DNA from: Sulfobacillus thermosulfidooxidans DSM 9293
Lineage (GTDB): Bacteria > Bacillota > Sulfobacillia > Sulfobacillales > Sulfobacillaceae
Reading direction: 5' to 3'
Assembly: GCF_900176145.1 (NCBI RefSeq)
Contig: NZ_FWWY01000001.1
Location: 1,411,819 to 1,475,818 of the forward strand
DNA: 64,000 nucleotides
The notes under the pieces are model-generated. The model ran no database searches. It saw only the letters and a program-made list of their open reading frames with translations, and was not told where the DNA came from. The position numbers and the translations under genes are program-made. Of this stretch, positions 62,604 through 64,000 are shown piece by piece (the stretch's first letter is position 1; the number at the start of each line of letters is the position of its first letter).

Positions 62604-64000
62604 TTATAGTCTCTCGCTTGAGGAAGACTTGCGAATCTGCCAGGAATCTGGCAGATGGTGGATATGAATTCGCCCCTGGCGAACTTCTAGGTCTATCACG
62701 TGATCCGGGGTTAAGGCAATTCCCTCGATGTAGACCCGTCCCAAAGGACCTAGGTCGGCTGGATGCAGGCGGATGGTCTTTTGGGTCATGTCAATGTCCA
62801 TACCCAATAGAATTTGCAAGAGCAAAAACGGAGCCCCCGCTGCCCAGGCTTGAGGACTGCAGGCAGCGGGATAGGGGTAGGGTCCAGAGGGAGCAGGGTC
62901 GCCAGAAAAGAGCTCGGGCAAGCGGCCATAAGGGAAATGACTGGCTGCTTGAAGAAGGCTCCATGAGAGCGTTTGCGCTTCAGCCCAAAGGCCGTACTGG
63001 GCGAGTCCTTTAGCAATGAGCGCACTATCATGCGGCCAAATGCTTCCCCGGTGATAGCTATAAGGATCATAGGTGCGGGCGTCAGATGATAAGGTACGAA
63101 TCCCCCACCCGGAGTATAAAACCGGTGACATTAACGTCTTGGCTACATCGCGGCTGCGTGATTGGGGCACGATGCCAGTCCACAGACATTGTCCGGGATC
63201 CGAGGTTAAGACGTCTAACGGACGGCCTCTTTGGTCTAGTGCTAAAGCATAATAATGTTTTTCGACCAACCAATACCGTTTATGGAACTGGCGTTTTAAG
63301 TGCATTGCCCGTTTTCGTAAATCGTGGGCTTTGTCAGGTTGATCTGTGGCCTGGTAATACTGACTCATTAAGAAAAGTGCCCGGTAGGCATACCCTTGCA
63401 CCTCACTAACTGCCAAAGGTGGGATGGCATGTTCTCCCGTACTATATACCATCGAGTCAAAAGAATCTTTCCACGATTGAATAATGAGTCCATGATCCAC
63501 ATGATTCTGAAAGGAAAATAACCCAGTTTGGGAATCTTGGGCACCGAGAAGCCAATGGAGCGCTTTTTCTGCGGCGGGCATTAAGTCATCCATCAGATGG
63601 TGATTGCCTGTTCGTTTCCATGTCTCAAGTAGCAACATTAAAAATAGCGGCGTGACATCTACCGAACCATAATAACGGGCAAAGGGCACTTGACGGCTCC
63701 GGGCCATTTCTCCTAGCCGAATTTCATGGACCATTTTTCCCGGTTCTTCTTCGGTGGTGGGATCGACCTTATCTCCTTGCCAGGCCGCCAAGGTGTATAA
63801 CGTGTTTTGTGCAATGGACGGATTCCATAGCAAATATTGATAAGAAGCAATGATGGCGTCACGGCCAAAAAAGGTGCCAAACCAGGGAAGCCCAGCCATC
63901 GGCACGGGACCATAACCAAAGTCGGTTAAGAGCATCTGGTAATCTTGATGGGCTTGGGAGATGACTAGATGCCAGGGATATTCCTCAAGATGAAAGCGCG
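62604..64000 (-). CDS. Glycogen debranching-type glycosidase (amylo-alpha-1,6-glucosidase), N-terminus off the right edge
   Basis: 465 codons of a larger gene, open to the right edge. The visible part is an (alpha/alpha)6 barrel: PMAGLPWFGTFFGRDAIIASYQYLLW, EIRLGEMARSRQVPFARYYGSVDVTPLFLMLL, DSFDSMVYSTG, YSYHRGSIWPHDSALIAKGLAQYG, FPYGRLPELFSG, YPAACSPQAWAAGAPFLLLQ. This is the GDE C-terminal/GH-type catalytic domain of trehalase-like glucosidases. ATG 63935 inside the frame is not the true start, since the reading frame and family similarity continue (RFHLEEYPWHLVISQ). It probably trims alpha-1,6 branches of glycogen or acts on a related oligosaccharide. Confidence 0.88.
   Translation of the reverse strand, partial: RFHLEEYPWHLVISQAHQDYQMLLTDFGYGPVPMAGLPWFGTFFGRDAIIASYQYLLWNPSIAQNTLYTLAAWQGDKVDPTTEEEPGKMVHEIRLGEMARSRQVPFARYYGSVDVTPLFLMLLLETWKRTGNHHLMDDLMPAAEKALHWLLGAQDSQTGLFSFQNHVDHGLIIQSWKDSFDSMVYSTGEHAIPPLAVSEVQGYAYRALFLMSQYYQATDQPDKAHDLRKRAMHLKRQFHKRYWLVEKHYYALALDQRGRPLDVLTSDPGQCLWTGIVPQSRSRDVAKTLMSPVLYSGWGIRTLSSDARTYDPYSYHRGSIWPHDSALIAKGLAQYGLWAEAQTLSWSLLQAASHFPYGRLPELFSGDPAPSGPYPYPAACSPQAWAAGAPFLLLQILLGMDIDMTQKTIRLHPADLGPLGRVYIEGIALTPDHVIDLEVRQGRIHIHHLPDSWQIRKSSSSERL

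Noticed and set aside
1-64000. CRISPR arrays, tRNA or rRNA genes, prophage structural genes
   Set aside because: None recognised by eye on either strand.

Overview
The window looks like a chromosome segment of a mid-GC Bacillota (Firmicutes) bacterium. Ribosome binding sites are strong AGGAGG-type, there are many ATG/GTG/TTG starts, lipoproteins have Gram-positive-style lipoboxes, and gene content is that of a free-living heterotroph or mixotroph. A Sulfobacillus-like acidophile is my best guess, from general familiarity only; no rRNA or tRNA gene is present to settle it. Two high-GC insertion sequences stand out from the flanking DNA.

Layout. 1-346: end of a class II glutamine amidotransferase. 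563-2585: IclR regulator, cupin and an SDR protein lacking the usual Tyr/Lys. 2692-8308: an OmpR-type two-component system, a small secreted protein behind a tandem TTGTCATG box, a ferric-reductase-like haem membrane protein, two extracytoplasmic coiled-coil proteins that both carry the segment PPV(V/I)HTVTGASGKP, and an ApbE-family flavin transferase. This is the most interesting region: TGAS fits the core of the ApbE flavinylation motif, so the set may be an undescribed membrane electron-transfer module with a very short flavin-bearing tag. 8679-9338: MBL-fold protein. 9817-17389: MFS transporter truncated by an in-frame stop, then a deoxynucleoside catabolic operon (deoC, pyrimidine-nucleoside phosphorylase, deoB, GntR regulator) whose deoB is split by an IS1634-type element.

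17512-35307: TatA-like protein, ketoacyl synthase and acyl-CoA ligase, a solitary Abi/HEPN defence-type gene, S9 peptidase, hydrolase, ABC exporter, an Asp-box propeller, an oligopeptide-binding lipoprotein and a DUF1641 protein. 35648-44421: zinc ribbon, secreted repeat protein, a YtrA-type gntR cut by a second related IS (its native stop overlapped the start of the DUF1648/DUF5808 partner), NERD protein, NHL-type lipoprotein, TM2 protein. 44524-50160: aldolase/dehydrogenase pair, hydrolase, amino acid permease.

50225-55866: cysC, a sulfotransferase and sat in one operon, i.e. PAPS synthesis beside its user, followed by an SH3-like protein and an OafA/SGNH acyltransferase with a structured leader; together they suggest modification of surface polymers. 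56294-64000: a small MNT/HEPN-like pair, a probably frameshifted small gene, peroxiredoxin, MMPL transporter, a surface protein with a tripartite C-terminal sorting-like tail, patatin phospholipase, and a glycogen-debranching-type glycosidase running off the right edge.
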